This document shows, in pieces, positions 41,760 through 50,327 of a DNA stretch of 64,000 nt. The DNA is taken from positions 103,862 through 167,861 of the forward strand of contig NZ_AUKJ01000021.1 in the NCBI RefSeq assembly GCF_000424685.1, given 5' to 3'. The stretch is from Methylococcus capsulatus str. Texas = ATCC 19069 (GTDB taxonomy: Bacteria; Pseudomonadota; Gammaproteobacteria; Methylococcales; Methylococcaceae). The position numbers were made by a program, and so were the translations under genes. The notes beneath the pieces are model-generated. The model did no database searches. It saw only the letters and a list, made by a program, of their open reading frames with translations, and had not been told where the DNA came from. Every line of letters begins with the position of its first letter. The stretch's first letter is position 1.

Positions 41760-44131
41760 GCCGCGCACTCCGCGTCCGGTTTCCAGTACGTCGCCGAAAT
41801 CACCAGCGCCAGGAAAGTACCCGGCGCCACCATCATACCGATCGCGCTCAATACCGGCACCGAGGAACCGGCCAGCAGACCGAACACGACCACCGTAGCG
41901 AGATTCGCCAGGACGAGCGACACCAACGTCCTCCCCGCCCGGCTCCCCCCAATGGCTCCGGCCTGGGCGAGGCGATCGAAAAACAGGCAGTAATTGGAAC
42001 CGATTGCCACCGCCAGCATCATTCCGATGAGATGCAACATGGTCAGCCGGTGCCCACCCACCACCAGCACCGCGATCACCATGACCAGCGCGGCGGCGAG
42101 CGGCAAGCAGACCCGCAGTACCCGCCGCGGCGAACCCAGGGCGAACGCCAACAGCAGCACGACCGCCCCCGCACCGCCGGCCGACAGCCGGGTCGCCTCG
42201 CTCAGATAGCGCTGATAGAGGGTGTCGGTCTCCGTTTTCAGGTCGAGGAAGACGGCATCCGGAACGTCGGACAAAGCGGCACGGATTCTGGCGGCGTCCA
42301 CACCCGACCCGGACGCTTCCGCGGAAGCGCGCAGCGGCAGCAAGGCGGTCCACCCCCGGCTGCCCCGCACCAGCAACGAATCCACCGCGACCGCGAAGCG
42401 CGTACCCCGCAGGTCCTCGGCTCTCAGCAGCGGCGCCGCGCGGGTGGCCTTCACGTCGGCGAAGAATGTCCCGAAACCTTCGGGACGTACCGGCACTCCC
42501 CGAACCGCCGCAGCGAAGCGCTCGCGCAACACGCCGTCTTCCGGCAAGGCCGCGCGCCGCAGACGCTGGGTCTGGAGGCTGGGCAGATAGTTGGACGGGC
42601 TCTGGAAGCCGGCAATGACGCCTTCCCCGACCAGTACCGCGAGACGCGACGATACCCGCTCCGCGGCCTGCAAGGCGGATTCGGCGTCCCGTCCCCCTAC
42701 CACGACCAGGCAACCCACGTCCGGCGCACCCAGATCGGCCCTGAGCTCGGCGTCCTGCCGCTGCGCTTCGAGCGGGACCGGACTGAGCGCGCCGAGCTGC
42801 TCGTTCCAAACGCCGTCGCGGTGCAGCCAAAGGCTCCCGCAGGCCAGCGCTGCCGCCGCCGGCACCAGCCACCGCAACCGGCGCAGCCGGGATATCAGGC
42901 GAACCAGCGCCTCCCCCGTCCGGCCGAGATCGCGAATCCGGAAACCCCGAGGCAACAATCCCGCCAATACCCAGCGGGTGACGGCCGCCGCGGCCAGCAG
43001 CCCGGCGATCGAATAGACGCCGAGCTGGGAGAAACCGGGGAAGCCGGACAAGGCCAAAGGCAGGGCGCCACACACGGAGGTCAGGACCCCCAAGCGGATG
43101 GTCGGCCAGTACAGGTCGAACCAGTTGTCTCTGTCCGCCTCCTCCCGCCGCCGCTCGCCGGCCTGGACGAACAGATAAATGGCATAGTCCACCGCCTCGC
43201 CGATGAGCGTCGCGCCGAACCCGAGGGTGACGCCGTAGACCATGCCGAAACCCAGACTCACGGCCGCTATGCCGGCCAAAGCCCCGGTCGCCACCGGTAC
43301 CAGGCCAAGCACCAGCGCCGCCAGCGAGCGGTACACGGCGAGCAGCAAGACGGCCACCAGGGCCGTGCCGGCCACCGACAGGCGGACCGCCTCGCCCCTG
43401 ATCCGGTCCCGCGCCTCCACGGTGAAAACCGCGGGTCCCGACAGGATCAAGCGGGCATCCGTCACCCCTGCCTCCCCGGCGGCTGCGGCGAACGCGGCGC
43501 GTATGGACGCGAGCGCCCGCTCCTGGGCATCCGTGTCCGATCCCGGGGCTCCGAGCCGAGCGAGCAGCAGCGCACGCCGGCGGTCCCGCGACACCCACAC
43601 CCCGCCGGCGGTTTCCGGACCCGCTTCGACCTCCATCCGCTCCAGGATGTCCAGCAGTTCGCCCGTCGGATCGCTGGGCAGCAAGGCCTTGGTCATCAAT
43701 CCCGCCGAAGAGGCGAGCCGGTCGACGGAAGCACGCACGGCCCGGTGCAGGCCCTCCACCGTGAAGCGCTCCGGCGTCACGGAAGGACTCAGCAGGTAAC
43801 GCCAGCGAAACAGCAGTTGCCGCTCCGCCTCGCGTTCGGCCGCCGCACCGTTGCTCACCGCCGAAAAGGCCGAATCCTGCCGGAGCCAGCCCGCCATGCG
43901 CATGGAAATAAGGGCGCGGGCGGTATCGGTCGCGCCCTCGACGGCGATCAGAACCAGCCGCGAGGCCGGTCCTTCTTTCAACTGGTCGATCAGGAGCTGC
44001 TCGCTCGCGCTCGGGCGACTCGGGAGAAACGCCGACAGATCGGTTGCGAGCCGCATGCGGCCCACCACAACGGCGAATACGCCGAGCGACACGAGCCAGA
44101 CGAAGAGCGGCCAGCGCCGCGTCACGGTCAT
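41756..44131 (-). CDS. MMPL/RND-type exporter
   Basis: A 791-residue inner-membrane protein of two homologous halves, each with one N-terminal helix, a periplasmic loop and five helices. Family features: ATDLSAFLPSRPSASEQLL, GVTLGFGATLIGEAVDYAIY in half one and LHLIGMMLAVAIGSNYCLFF in half two. MMPL transporters of aryl polyene clusters move the lipid-linked product across or out of the inner membrane. It is tied by overlaps to both neighbours. Confidence 0.9.
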   Translation of the reverse strand: MTVTRRWPLFVWLVSLGVFAVVVGRMRLATDLSAFLPSRPSASEQLLIDQLKEGPASRLVLIAVEGATDTARALISMRMAGWLRQDSAFSAVSNGAAAEREAERQLLFRWRYLLSPSVTPERFTVEGLHRAVRASVDRLASSAGLMTKALLPSDPTGELLDILERMEVEAGPETAGGVWVSRDRRRALLLARLGAPGSDTDAQERALASIRAAFAAAAGEAGVTDARLILSGPAVFTVEARDRIRGEAVRLSVAGTALVAVLLLAVYRSLAALVLGLVPVATGALAGIAAVSLGFGMVYGVTLGFGATLIGEAVDYAIYLFVQAGERRREEADRDNWFDLYWPTIRLGVLTSVCGALPLALSGFPGFSQLGVYSIAGLLAAAAVTRWVLAGLLPRGFRIRDLGRTGEALVRLISRLRRLRWLVPAAAALACGSLWLHRDGVWNEQLGALSPVPLEAQRQDAELRADLGAPDVGCLVVVGGRDAESALQAAERVSSRLAVLVGEGVIAGFQSPSNYLPSLQTQRLRRAALPEDGVLRERFAAAVRGVPVRPEGFGTFFADVKATRAAPLLRAEDLRGTRFAVAVDSLLVRGSRGWTALLPLRASAEASGSGVDAARIRAALSDVPDAVFLDLKTETDTLYQRYLSEATRLSAGGAGAVVLLLAFALGSPRRVLRVCLPLAAALVMVIAVLVVGGHRLTMLHLIGMMLAVAIGSNYCLFFDRLAQAGAIGGSRAGRTLVSLVLANLATVVVFGLLAGSSVPVLSAIGMMVAPGTFLALVISATYWKPDAECAA

Positions 44132-44709
44132 CGCTGCGGCATCTCCCGGATCGACATCACGGAATAATCGCCGCCGGGCTGATGGATTTCGACCCGGTCG
44201 ACGAGTCCTTCCGAACCGCCGATGCGGATGTAGGCAACCAGGTCGGCCACCGCCGGAGTCGAAGGCACCAACAGCAGCGTCCAGCGGCGGGCGTCGCCGT
44301 TGAGCGACAGACGATAGATTTTTTCCAGGGCGGCGCGGTCGCCCATCAACGTGGAGCGGATGCTGCCCACCAGGGCGGCGATTTCGGGATATTCATCCAG
44401 CCCCACGCTGCGGCGCTTGCCGCCCCGTTCCAGGCTGAGCCGGTCACCCTCCAGCACCAGCCGCTCGTCCAAGGGCTGGACCGTCCGCTTCTCCAGTCGG
44501 TCCGGCGCGGCGAACGACAGTTCGCCGGAGGACTCCACCGGTGCCGTCAGTACCGAGACGTACTTCTTTTCCACGAACTCGGCCCGGCCGGAATGCTTGG
44601 CGGCGAGAGCCTCCATGAGCTGGACGATGCCCCAGGGCCCGGCATGCGCCGCCGTGGCGGCGCAGCTCAACATGAAGCCGAGGGCGGTGACTCCCGAACG
44701 AAATCCCAT
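44128..44709 (-). CDS. LolA-like outer membrane carrier protein
   Basis: A 193-residue periplasmic protein: signal peptide ending AAHAG, then FVEKKYVSVLTAPVESSGEL, LSFAAPDRLEKRTVQPLDE and later GDYSVMSIREM. This is the fold and pattern of LolA-type lipid or lipoprotein carriers found in aryl polyene clusters. The likely job is to carry the polyene lipid to the outer membrane. Its stop overlaps the MMPL start. Confidence 0.82.
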   Translation of the reverse strand: MGFRSGVTALGFMLSCAATAAHAGPWGIVQLMEALAAKHSGRAEFVEKKYVSVLTAPVESSGELSFAAPDRLEKRTVQPLDERLVLEGDRLSLERGGKRRSVGLDEYPEIAALVGSIRSTLMGDRAALEKIYRLSLNGDARRWTLLLVPSTPAVADLVAYIRIGGSEGLVDRVEIHQPGGDYSVMSIREMPQR

Positions 44710-44714
44710 GATCC

Positions 44715-45662
44715 CTAACCTGCGCGCCCGGTCCGAGCCTGCCCTGCGGCCCAGAAATCGAAAAAATTGAACCAGTTGTAAGGATACGTCCGGCACAGTC
44801 CTTCCAGCCGTTCCACATAACGCCGCAGGGCATCCGCCAGCGCCTCGGACCGGTCACCGGAACCGTCGGAGAAGTCCTCGAGCCTCTCGAAATGCAGCTC
44901 GTAGCGGTTTCCGCCCAGATGGATTCCGGCCATCAGCAGGACCGGCCGTTTCAGCAGAGCGGCCATCCGCAAGGGGCCGGTCGGGAAATAGGCCGTCTCG
45001 CCCAGGAACGACAACGGCCGGGCGGGTTCGGAGCCCAGCGTCCGGTCGCCCAGCATGCCGACGATCTTGCCACGGTCCAGCGCCTCCCGCAGGCGCAACA
45101 TGGAATCCAGCCTTCCCAGCGGAATGACCTCGCCGCCGCGGCCGGGCGCAATGGCTGCCAGCATGGCGTTGATCTTGCGGGCATTCTCCTCGTACATCAC
45201 CATTGCGGACTCCAGACCGGGACGCTGCCGGGCCACTGCCCGCAGCACCTCGAAACTGCCGAAGTGTGCTCCGAGCAAAAACGCGCCCCGTCCGTCCGCC
45301 AGAACCTGCTCCATCACTTCCTCACCGACGATACGGATGTCAAACCGGCCGAACTCACCGTTCAGCAGATACACACGGTCGTGGATGGTCGCCGCGAAGC
45401 GGAAGAAGTGGCGGTAGCAGTCGGAGAGGCCGGGAGCCCGCTCCAACGCGCGGCGCAGATAGTTCCGTGACGCACGATGGGCGCTGGGCGCGAACAGCAG
45501 GAAATAGATCACGATGAGGTGGAGGATCAGGCGCCCGGCGCGCCGTCCCAACCGCAGCGAAATCCATGCCATGATCCGCAAAAAGAACAGGTTGCTGCGC
45601 TCGGGCCGGTCCGCCCAGTGCGGAGCCGTGGCCGGCCCGCGCTGCGAGGACGGATCGCTCAT
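44715..45662 (-). CDS. LpxL/HtrB-type lipid acyltransferase
   Basis: A 315-residue protein with a hydrophobic N-terminus and the lysophospholipid acyltransferase signature GAHFGSFEVLRAVARQ (His with Glu in place of Asp, as in LpxL relatives), MVMYEENARKINAML and GMLGDRTLGSEPARPLSFLG. It probably transfers the polyene acyl chain to a lipid or glycerol acceptor. ATG at 45662 overlaps the stop of the following dehydratase gene. Confidence 0.85.
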   Translation of the reverse strand: MSDPSSQRGPATAPHWADRPERSNLFFLRIMAWISLRLGRRAGRLILHLIVIYFLLFAPSAHRASRNYLRRALERAPGLSDCYRHFFRFAATIHDRVYLLNGEFGRFDIRIVGEEVMEQVLADGRGAFLLGAHFGSFEVLRAVARQRPGLESAMVMYEENARKINAMLAAIAPGRGGEVIPLGRLDSMLRLREALDRGKIVGMLGDRTLGSEPARPLSFLGETAYFPTGPLRMAALLKRPVLLMAGIHLGGNRYELHFERLEDFSDGSGDRSEALADALRRYVERLEGLCRTYPYNWFNFFDFWAAGQARTGRAG

Positions 45663-45964
45663 CGGAGATCCAGGGTTCCGCTGGCGATGGTGCGGCCATC
45701 CCGAGTGAGACTGAACCGGACGGCGCCCCGCTCGTCCAGCCGGTAATCCAGCGATACCTCGGCACCGGGCGCAAGCGGCGCCGGGAATTTGGCGACCGCC
45801 AGACGACGGTCGCAGAGATCGATGGCGAGCGCCGATTCGAGCCGGCTCAGGATTTCATCCAGCAACACAGCGCCTGGCACCACCGGAAACCCTGGGAAAT
45901 GGCCGTCGCAGGCGGGGTGGTCGTCCGCCATCCGGAACCCGACGGTGCCCCCGACAACGCTCAC
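45659..45964 (-). CDS. FabZ-like dehydratase (ApeI-like)
   Basis: A 101-residue hotdog protein with DHPACDGHFPGFPVVPGAVL, the HFPGxPxxPG motif of FabZ-type 3-hydroxyacyl-ACP dehydratases, with the catalytic His in GHFPG. It starts with a GTG at 45964 that overlaps the AMP ligase stop (GTGA). The family's catalytic Glu would be expected in VLLDEIL. It is the second dehydratase of the operon. Confidence 0.83.
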   Translation of the reverse strand: MSVVGGTVGFRMADDHPACDGHFPGFPVVPGAVLLDEILSRLESALAIDLCDRRLAVAKFPAPLAPGAEVSLDYRLDERGAVRFSLTRDGRTIASGTLDLR

Positions 45965-47292
45965 GAGGCCTCCTTCAGGCTGACCGAGAACGCGTCCAGG
46001 GCCGTTCGGGGCAGTTTCCCCGTGGTATTGCGGGGAAGGCTGGAAACCAGATACAGGGGACGCGGCAGGAAAGCGGGATCGAGCCGCTGCCGGAGAACCT
46101 GCATCAGGCCCGCATGGGTGAGTTCCGGAGCGACGGCATAGGCCATCAGGCGGGTCACCCCCGCCGGCGAATCCTCGTCCGGCATCACGAAAACAGCGTC
46201 GACGACACCGGGTATCGAGGTTATCTGATGATTCAGATACGCCAGGGAGGTACGTTTGCCGGCAATGTTGATCATGTCGCCGGAACGCCCGAGCCAGACG
46301 AAGCGATGCGGGGACTTCAGTGCCAGCACATCGTCCAGTCTCACCTCGCCGGCGACGTGACCACCACGCACCCGGAAACCGTCCTTCGCCCGGATGACGG
46401 ATACGCCCGGATACGTCTTCCACTCCGCTTCTTCGACCGGACGTCGGGTCGCGAGCTGGCCGGCTTCGGTGCAGCCGTAGATTTCCAGCAGGGGCGCGCC
46501 GAAACGGACTTCGGCGGCCTGGGCGAGTTGCGGCGCCAGGGGCGCGGTGGCCGAAACCAGCAGTTCGACGGACGGCAGGTTCCCATCGATGTTCAGCAGC
46601 GCACGCAGGTGGAAAGGCGTGGTGACTAGAACCACGGCGCCCGGCAACTGCGCGATTTCCGCGCACACGTCCGCCGGATAGAACGGGCGGGCGGCGGAAA
46701 ACACCGCGCCGTTCTGGAGCGGCAACAGCACCGTGGATTCGAATCCGTACATGTGCTGGGCCGGCACGGTGCCAAGCACGGTGTGACGCCCTGGTGTGAT
46801 TCCAAGCCGTTCGCCCTCGGCGCGGGCGCTCCGTGCCAGATTCGCCCAGGTCTTGGCATGCGGCACCGGCGTGCCCGTGGAACCCGAAGTGAGGGCGACC
46901 GCCGCGATCTGACTGGCAGCCGGCACCGGTATTCGGTCCACGGCCAGCGGGATCAAGTCCTCCGGATACGGCCAGACGGGCACATCCATTGCGCGGCCCG
47001 GATCATCGGTCAGGCAATAGAGGCCGGGGAACGAAGCCGCCAGTTGCCGTACGGTCTCCGACGTCAAGGTCGGCGGCAACAGGGTGACCTGCCGGCGCAG
47101 CAAGGCCGCGGCGAATACCACGGCAAAGCGGTAACGGTCCGCGCAGTCGTTCAGTAGGTAGGGCCGCTCCGGCAGCCGCCCCGCCAGGGCCGCAGCCTCG
47201 CCGAGAAATTCACGGACGGTTATCGCACCTCCCTTCCGGAAGGCCACCGTGTCATCCAGGGACGGATGTGTCAGGAAAGGGAAATCGGCCAT
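45961..47292 (-). CDS. ANL-superfamily acyl/aryl-ACP (CoA) ligase
   Basis: A 443-residue adenylating enzyme with the P-loop ALTSGSTGTPVPHAKTW, LLEIYGCTEAGQLATRRPVE (A5 region), WLGRSGDMINIAGKRTSL and a C-terminal LPRNTTGKLPRTALDAF with the catalytic Lys. AMP ligases of aryl polyene clusters load the aryl starter (for example 4-hydroxybenzoate or a coumarate-type acid) onto an ACP. Starter identity is not visible here, and no ammonia-lyase gene is adjacent. Start at 47292. Confidence 0.85.
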   Translation of the reverse strand: MADFPFLTHPSLDDTVAFRKGGAITVREFLGEAAALAGRLPERPYLLNDCADRYRFAVVFAAALLRRQVTLLPPTLTSETVRQLAASFPGLYCLTDDPGRAMDVPVWPYPEDLIPLAVDRIPVPAASQIAAVALTSGSTGTPVPHAKTWANLARSARAEGERLGITPGRHTVLGTVPAQHMYGFESTVLLPLQNGAVFSAARPFYPADVCAEIAQLPGAVVLVTTPFHLRALLNIDGNLPSVELLVSATAPLAPQLAQAAEVRFGAPLLEIYGCTEAGQLATRRPVEEAEWKTYPGVSVIRAKDGFRVRGGHVAGEVRLDDVLALKSPHRFVWLGRSGDMINIAGKRTSLAYLNHQITSIPGVVDAVFVMPDEDSPAGVTRLMAYAVAPELTHAGLMQVLRQRLDPAFLPRPLYLVSSLPRNTTGKLPRTALDAFSVSLKEAS

Positions 47293-47311
47293 GCCCCGCA
47301 TACGCCGGAGT

Positions 47312-47992
47312 TCATCCCCGTCCCGATTCCACGACGGCCCCGCCGGGCCTGGACGCTGCCGTGAACGAGCGGAAACCGCTCAGAATCGGGGCATGAGGGA
47401 AATCTGGAAGCACCCGCCGGCGGAGGCGGTATTCCGCCACGAACATCGCCACCACCAGCGGCAGGTTCATGAAATTGACGAAAATCGACCAGGCGTGGAC
47501 GGAAGCCGCGAAAAACAGCAGCACGGAAACGGCCGCGACGCCTCCAAAAAAAACCGTCCAGGCCACCGTCACGGCGCGTGAATACCGCTCCACCTCGGGA
47601 GGCAGGGCACCGTGGACCGAGCGGGCGAACCGCGTGCACAACGCCTCGCGCCCCCCCAGGAGCGTACTGCCGAATCCCCAGCCCAGGATCAGATTGATGC
47701 CGACATGCTCGGCAAGATAGGCATAGAGCACCTTGTCGCCCGGCGCCAGCCGGTCCCGAGACAACCACAGCAGCACCAGCAGGCCGATCCCGGCCCCGAC
47801 CAGCGAATAGCGCCAACGTGACCGCCAGGCGACAGCCGCCGCCGCCATCGCAACCGGAGCAAGAGGGAGCCATGCCACCAGCGAACTTCCCGGATGAACG
47901 GCCGTGAGGTGATGATTGACCGCGGCATACGCCACCAGGGCGAAACCGGCGAAGAACCAGGATAGGGGCAACCGCGTCCGGAGCATCAGCAT
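47312..47992 (-). CDS. Polytopic inner membrane protein of the polyene cluster
   Basis: A 226-residue protein with about six membrane helices (SWFFAGFALVAYAAVNHHLT, YSLVGAGIGLLVLLWL, VAWTVFFGGVAAVSVLLFF) and a central LAEHVGINLILGWGFG. Membrane proteins of this size (COG4648-like) recur beside the ACP in aryl polyene loci, with unknown role. Start at 47992 or 47986; both overlap the ACP stop, and neither has a clear ribosome binding site, so it is likely coupled to the ACP. Confidence 0.7.
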   Translation of the reverse strand: MLMLRTRLPLSWFFAGFALVAYAAVNHHLTAVHPGSSLVAWLPLAPVAMAAAAVAWRSRWRYSLVGAGIGLLVLLWLSRDRLAPGDKVLYAYLAEHVGINLILGWGFGSTLLGGREALCTRFARSVHGALPPEVERYSRAVTVAWTVFFGGVAAVSVLLFFAASVHAWSIFVNFMNLPLVVAMFVAEYRLRRRVLPDFPHAPILSGFRSFTAASRPGGAVVESGRG

Positions 47993-48264
47993 TCGACGCG
48001 GTTGGCCGCGATATGCTGGCAAAGACTGCGTAGCGAACCGAAAATGCGGACGTTGTCTTCATTGTCCGCTCTCAACTGGAACCCGTAACGCTTGGAAACG
48101 ACCAATGCGATCTCCAGGATGTCGATCGAATCCAGCCCCAGCCCCTCGCGGTACAGCGGTGCTTCGGGATCGACCGACTCCGGGCTCACATCCAGGTTCA
48201 AGGTGGAGATGACCAGATCCGCCACTTCGCGCTCGAGCGTTTCGTCCTGGATCCTCGTCGCCAT
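47986..48264 (-). CDS. Acyl carrier protein
   Basis: A 92-residue carrier protein: LDVSPESVDPEAPLYREG, then GLGLDSIDILEIALVV with the phosphopantetheine Ser46, then four-helix style ending. It carries the growing polyene as a thioester. It is the first gene of the operon. The start at 48264 is a choice by domain size; in-frame ATGs at 48294 and 48351 would add non-conserved residues. Typical aryl polyene loci have two ACPs; only one is seen here. Confidence 0.85.
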   Translation of the reverse strand: MATRIQDETLEREVADLVISTLNLDVSPESVDPEAPLYREGLGLDSIDILEIALVVSKRYGFQLRADNEDNVRIFGSLRSLCQHIAANRVEC

Positions 48265-48377
48265 CTTTGCGTGATTCAATGAGGGATGAGACATAAGCTG
48301 TTCGAACCAAAAGGAGTCGAGATTATAGGGGTTTCCCGCGGGATTTTGCATGACCGGGGAATCCCCCCACGATCGCA

Positions 48378-48394
48378 AGCACAAGCGATGCCAG
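48378..48394 (-). promoter_or_regulatory. Possible -24/-12 (sigma54) promoter before the ACP operon
   Basis: Minus-strand sequence CTGGCATCGCTTGTGCT has the GG and GC dinucleotides at the mandatory 10-base spacing of sigma54 promoters, with TGGCA intact but three mismatches to the wider consensus. It lies about 115 bases upstream of the chosen ACP start and just after the sigma54 activator gene. Position supports it; the sequence alone is only moderate. Confidence 0.4.
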
Positions 48395-48455
48395 ACCGAC
48401 CTTCGCCCCCGAGGCGGACGCGCCGGAACCGGTCGCCCACGGCCGATGACGACCG

Positions 48456-50015
48456 TCAGCCGCGGAATTTGGCGGGGTCTACGCCATAGGCGCTCAGTTT
48501 CAGGTACACCGCCCGCGGTGTCAGTTCCATCCATTCGGCAACCGCATTCACGCTGCCCCGGGCGCGTCGCAGCGCCTGCTCCAGATAGGACCGCTCGAGA
48601 CGCTCGAGCGTCTGCCTGCGGAGCGCCTTCCAGGACTGCTCTCCGACCACCGGATCGGTGTCCGGCAGGGGGACCTCGGTGATCTCCGGCGGCTGCGCGA
48701 ACAGCATCGCCTTTTCCAGTGCGTTTTCCAGCTCACGCACGTTGCCGGGCCAGGCATAGGCTAGCAGCCTGCTCATGACTTCCGGACTCACCGAATTCAC
48801 CGGTTTCCCGTAGCGTCGGCTCAGACGCTCGAGTATCAGCCCGACCAGGTGCGGCACATCCTCCGGCCGCTGACGCAGCGGTGGAATCACGATCCTGACC
48901 ACGTTGAGCCGATAGTAGAGGTCCTGCCGGAAACGGCCTTCGGCCACGGCTTTTTCGAGGTCGCAATTGGTAGCGGAGATGATGCGGGTATCCACCACCA
49001 GCGTTTTGTGCCCGCCGACGCGCTCCAGTTCCCCTTCCTGGATGACCCGCAGCAAGCGGGTCTGGGTGGCCGGCGTCAACGCGTCCACCTCGTCCAGGAA
49101 CAGCGTGCCGCCGTCGGCCCGCTCGAAATAGCCGTGGTGAACCTCGACCGCCCCGGTGAAGGCGCCCTTCTCATGGCCGAACAGCACACTCTCCACGATC
49201 CCTTCGGGAATCGCGCCGCAGTTGACCGCGATAAAGGACTCCTGGCAGCGCTCGCTCATGGCGTGGATGGCCCGTGCCACCAGTTCCTTGCCGACACCGG
49301 TTTCGCCATGGATCAGCACCGTGGCCGGCGTGGGGGCAACCGTTTCGATCGCATGCAACACTGCCTGCATGGCCGGCGACCGGGCGACGATGGTGGGAGG
49401 CCGGACCGCCTCGCGGGAAGGCCGGTGGTTGTTCATCTGGCACCAGATCCGGTGCATCTGCTCGTCGATGCGCGCCTGCAGCTCGTCGATGGTACGCCGG
49501 TCGCCGGCTGGCGGCGCGAGGTACTCGGTCCCTTCCAGGTTCCTGGCGGTCTGGGGGTCGAGGTGGACGTGCACTTCACAACGGGCATCGCCCAGGGCGA
49601 TGCGCCTGGCCAGCGTCACTTTGGCGTAGCCAAAATTGCGGGCGGCGATCCCGCCGAATACGCTGGACGTCATCCGGCACAGCTCCGGAGAATTCTTGAC
49701 GCCCTCACCGAACGGGCAGCGCCGGTTCGTCAGGCGGATGCACCCGGCTTCCCGCGAAACCAGCGAAAACTGGCCGCCGATGTGGTTTTTCAATCCCACG
49801 ATCAGCTCCGCGTAACGTTCAGGGTCCAAGGCGCCCTCGACCGCATATTCCTCCCGGAAGGCCTCCTCGAAATACCGACCTGCGCTGCGCGCGATCCGAT
49901 CGATCAGGCGCTCGGCAGGCGCCAGCCCGGCATCCTCGCAGACATGCATCAGTTCCAGAACGAAAGTCTGCAGAAACCGGACAGGAGTCAGTTGGGAAAA
50001 GTTCGTGCCCTGCAT
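48456..50015 (-). CDS. Sigma54-dependent transcriptional activator with V4R-like sensor
   Basis: A 519-residue enhancer-binding protein. Residues about 1-150 form a V4R-like domain, shown by the Cys pattern ELCRMTSSVFGGIAARNFGY then GDARCEVHVHL (Cys92, Cys100, Cys113, Cys146), which in relatives binds a metal, haem or small ligand. An AAA+ domain follows with Walker A HGETGVGKE (236-244), the sigma54-contact GAFTGA (284-289), and FRQDLYYRLNV. A Fis-type helix-turn-helix closes the protein. The start at 50015 is chosen by domain content; no ribosome binding site decides it. Its divergent neighbour has a matching promoter and dyad. Confidence 0.88.
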   Translation of the reverse strand: MQGTNFSQLTPVRFLQTFVLELMHVCEDAGLAPAERLIDRIARSAGRYFEEAFREEYAVEGALDPERYAELIVGLKNHIGGQFSLVSREAGCIRLTNRRCPFGEGVKNSPELCRMTSSVFGGIAARNFGYAKVTLARRIALGDARCEVHVHLDPQTARNLEGTEYLAPPAGDRRTIDELQARIDEQMHRIWCQMNNHRPSREAVRPPTIVARSPAMQAVLHAIETVAPTPATVLIHGETGVGKELVARAIHAMSERCQESFIAVNCGAIPEGIVESVLFGHEKGAFTGAVEVHHGYFERADGGTLFLDEVDALTPATQTRLLRVIQEGELERVGGHKTLVVDTRIISATNCDLEKAVAEGRFRQDLYYRLNVVRIVIPPLRQRPEDVPHLVGLILERLSRRYGKPVNSVSPEVMSRLLAYAWPGNVRELENALEKAMLFAQPPEITEVPLPDTDPVVGEQSWKALRRQTLERLERSYLEQALRRARGSVNAVAEWMELTPRAVYLKLSAYGVDPAKFRG

Positions 50016-50130
50016 GTATGAACCGAAAAAAAGAGGTGTGCGTAGGGAGTCAGCCCTATTGCAGCCTCCGAACCCACCTGCTGACTCGCTGCGGAAAGGC
50101 ATAAGACTAGCACGTCACGAGAGCCGGCGT

Positions 50131-50163
50131 GAAAACGGATTTCAACCATTGAAATCCGTTTTC
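50131..50163. promoter_or_regulatory. Perfect 33-bp dyad, probable activator binding site
   Basis: Arms GAAAACGGATTTCAA (50131-50145) and TTGAAATCCGTTTTC (50149-50163) are exact inverse complements separated by CCA. It lies in the 312-base divergent gap between the sigma54 activator and the DUF938 gene, centred about 98 bases before the predicted start of the latter, where upstream activating sequences for sigma54 regulators are found. Confidence 0.65.
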
Positions 50164-50217
50164 TGTCCACGACCGTCTTTTGCTTCATAAGCAAATGATT
50201 TCATTCGTGAACGGATC

Positions 50218-50233
50218 TGGCACACCATCTGCA
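50218..50233 (+). promoter_or_regulatory. Predicted sigma54 (-24/-12) promoter of the DUF938-carbonic anhydrase series
   Basis: TGGCACACCATCTGCA: TGGCAC for the -24 element and CTGCA for the -12 (consensus TTGCA), with GG and GC at exactly ten bases apart. One core mismatch only. The implied start is near 50245, about 80 bases before the ATG at 50328. Confidence 0.7.
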
Positions 50234-50327
50234 AAACGGCTGACGCGCACGCCCCGGGAGCCCGAGCCGGCATACCCAGCGCCGTTCGCAGTCGCTCGTT
50301 CAGTTTTCGCTGGAGAATCCCGACCCT

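Noticed and set aside
40947..43598. One 883-residue minus-strand frame covering deacetylase and part of MMPL
   Set aside because: The N-terminal 600 residues are the wrong frame of the MMPL gene (Gly/Arg/Ala-rich, no helices). The real deacetylase starts at 41759.
42032..44167. A 711-residue plus-strand frame opposite MMPL
   Set aside because: Gln/Arg/His-rich low-complexity product typical of antisense frames; no operon context.
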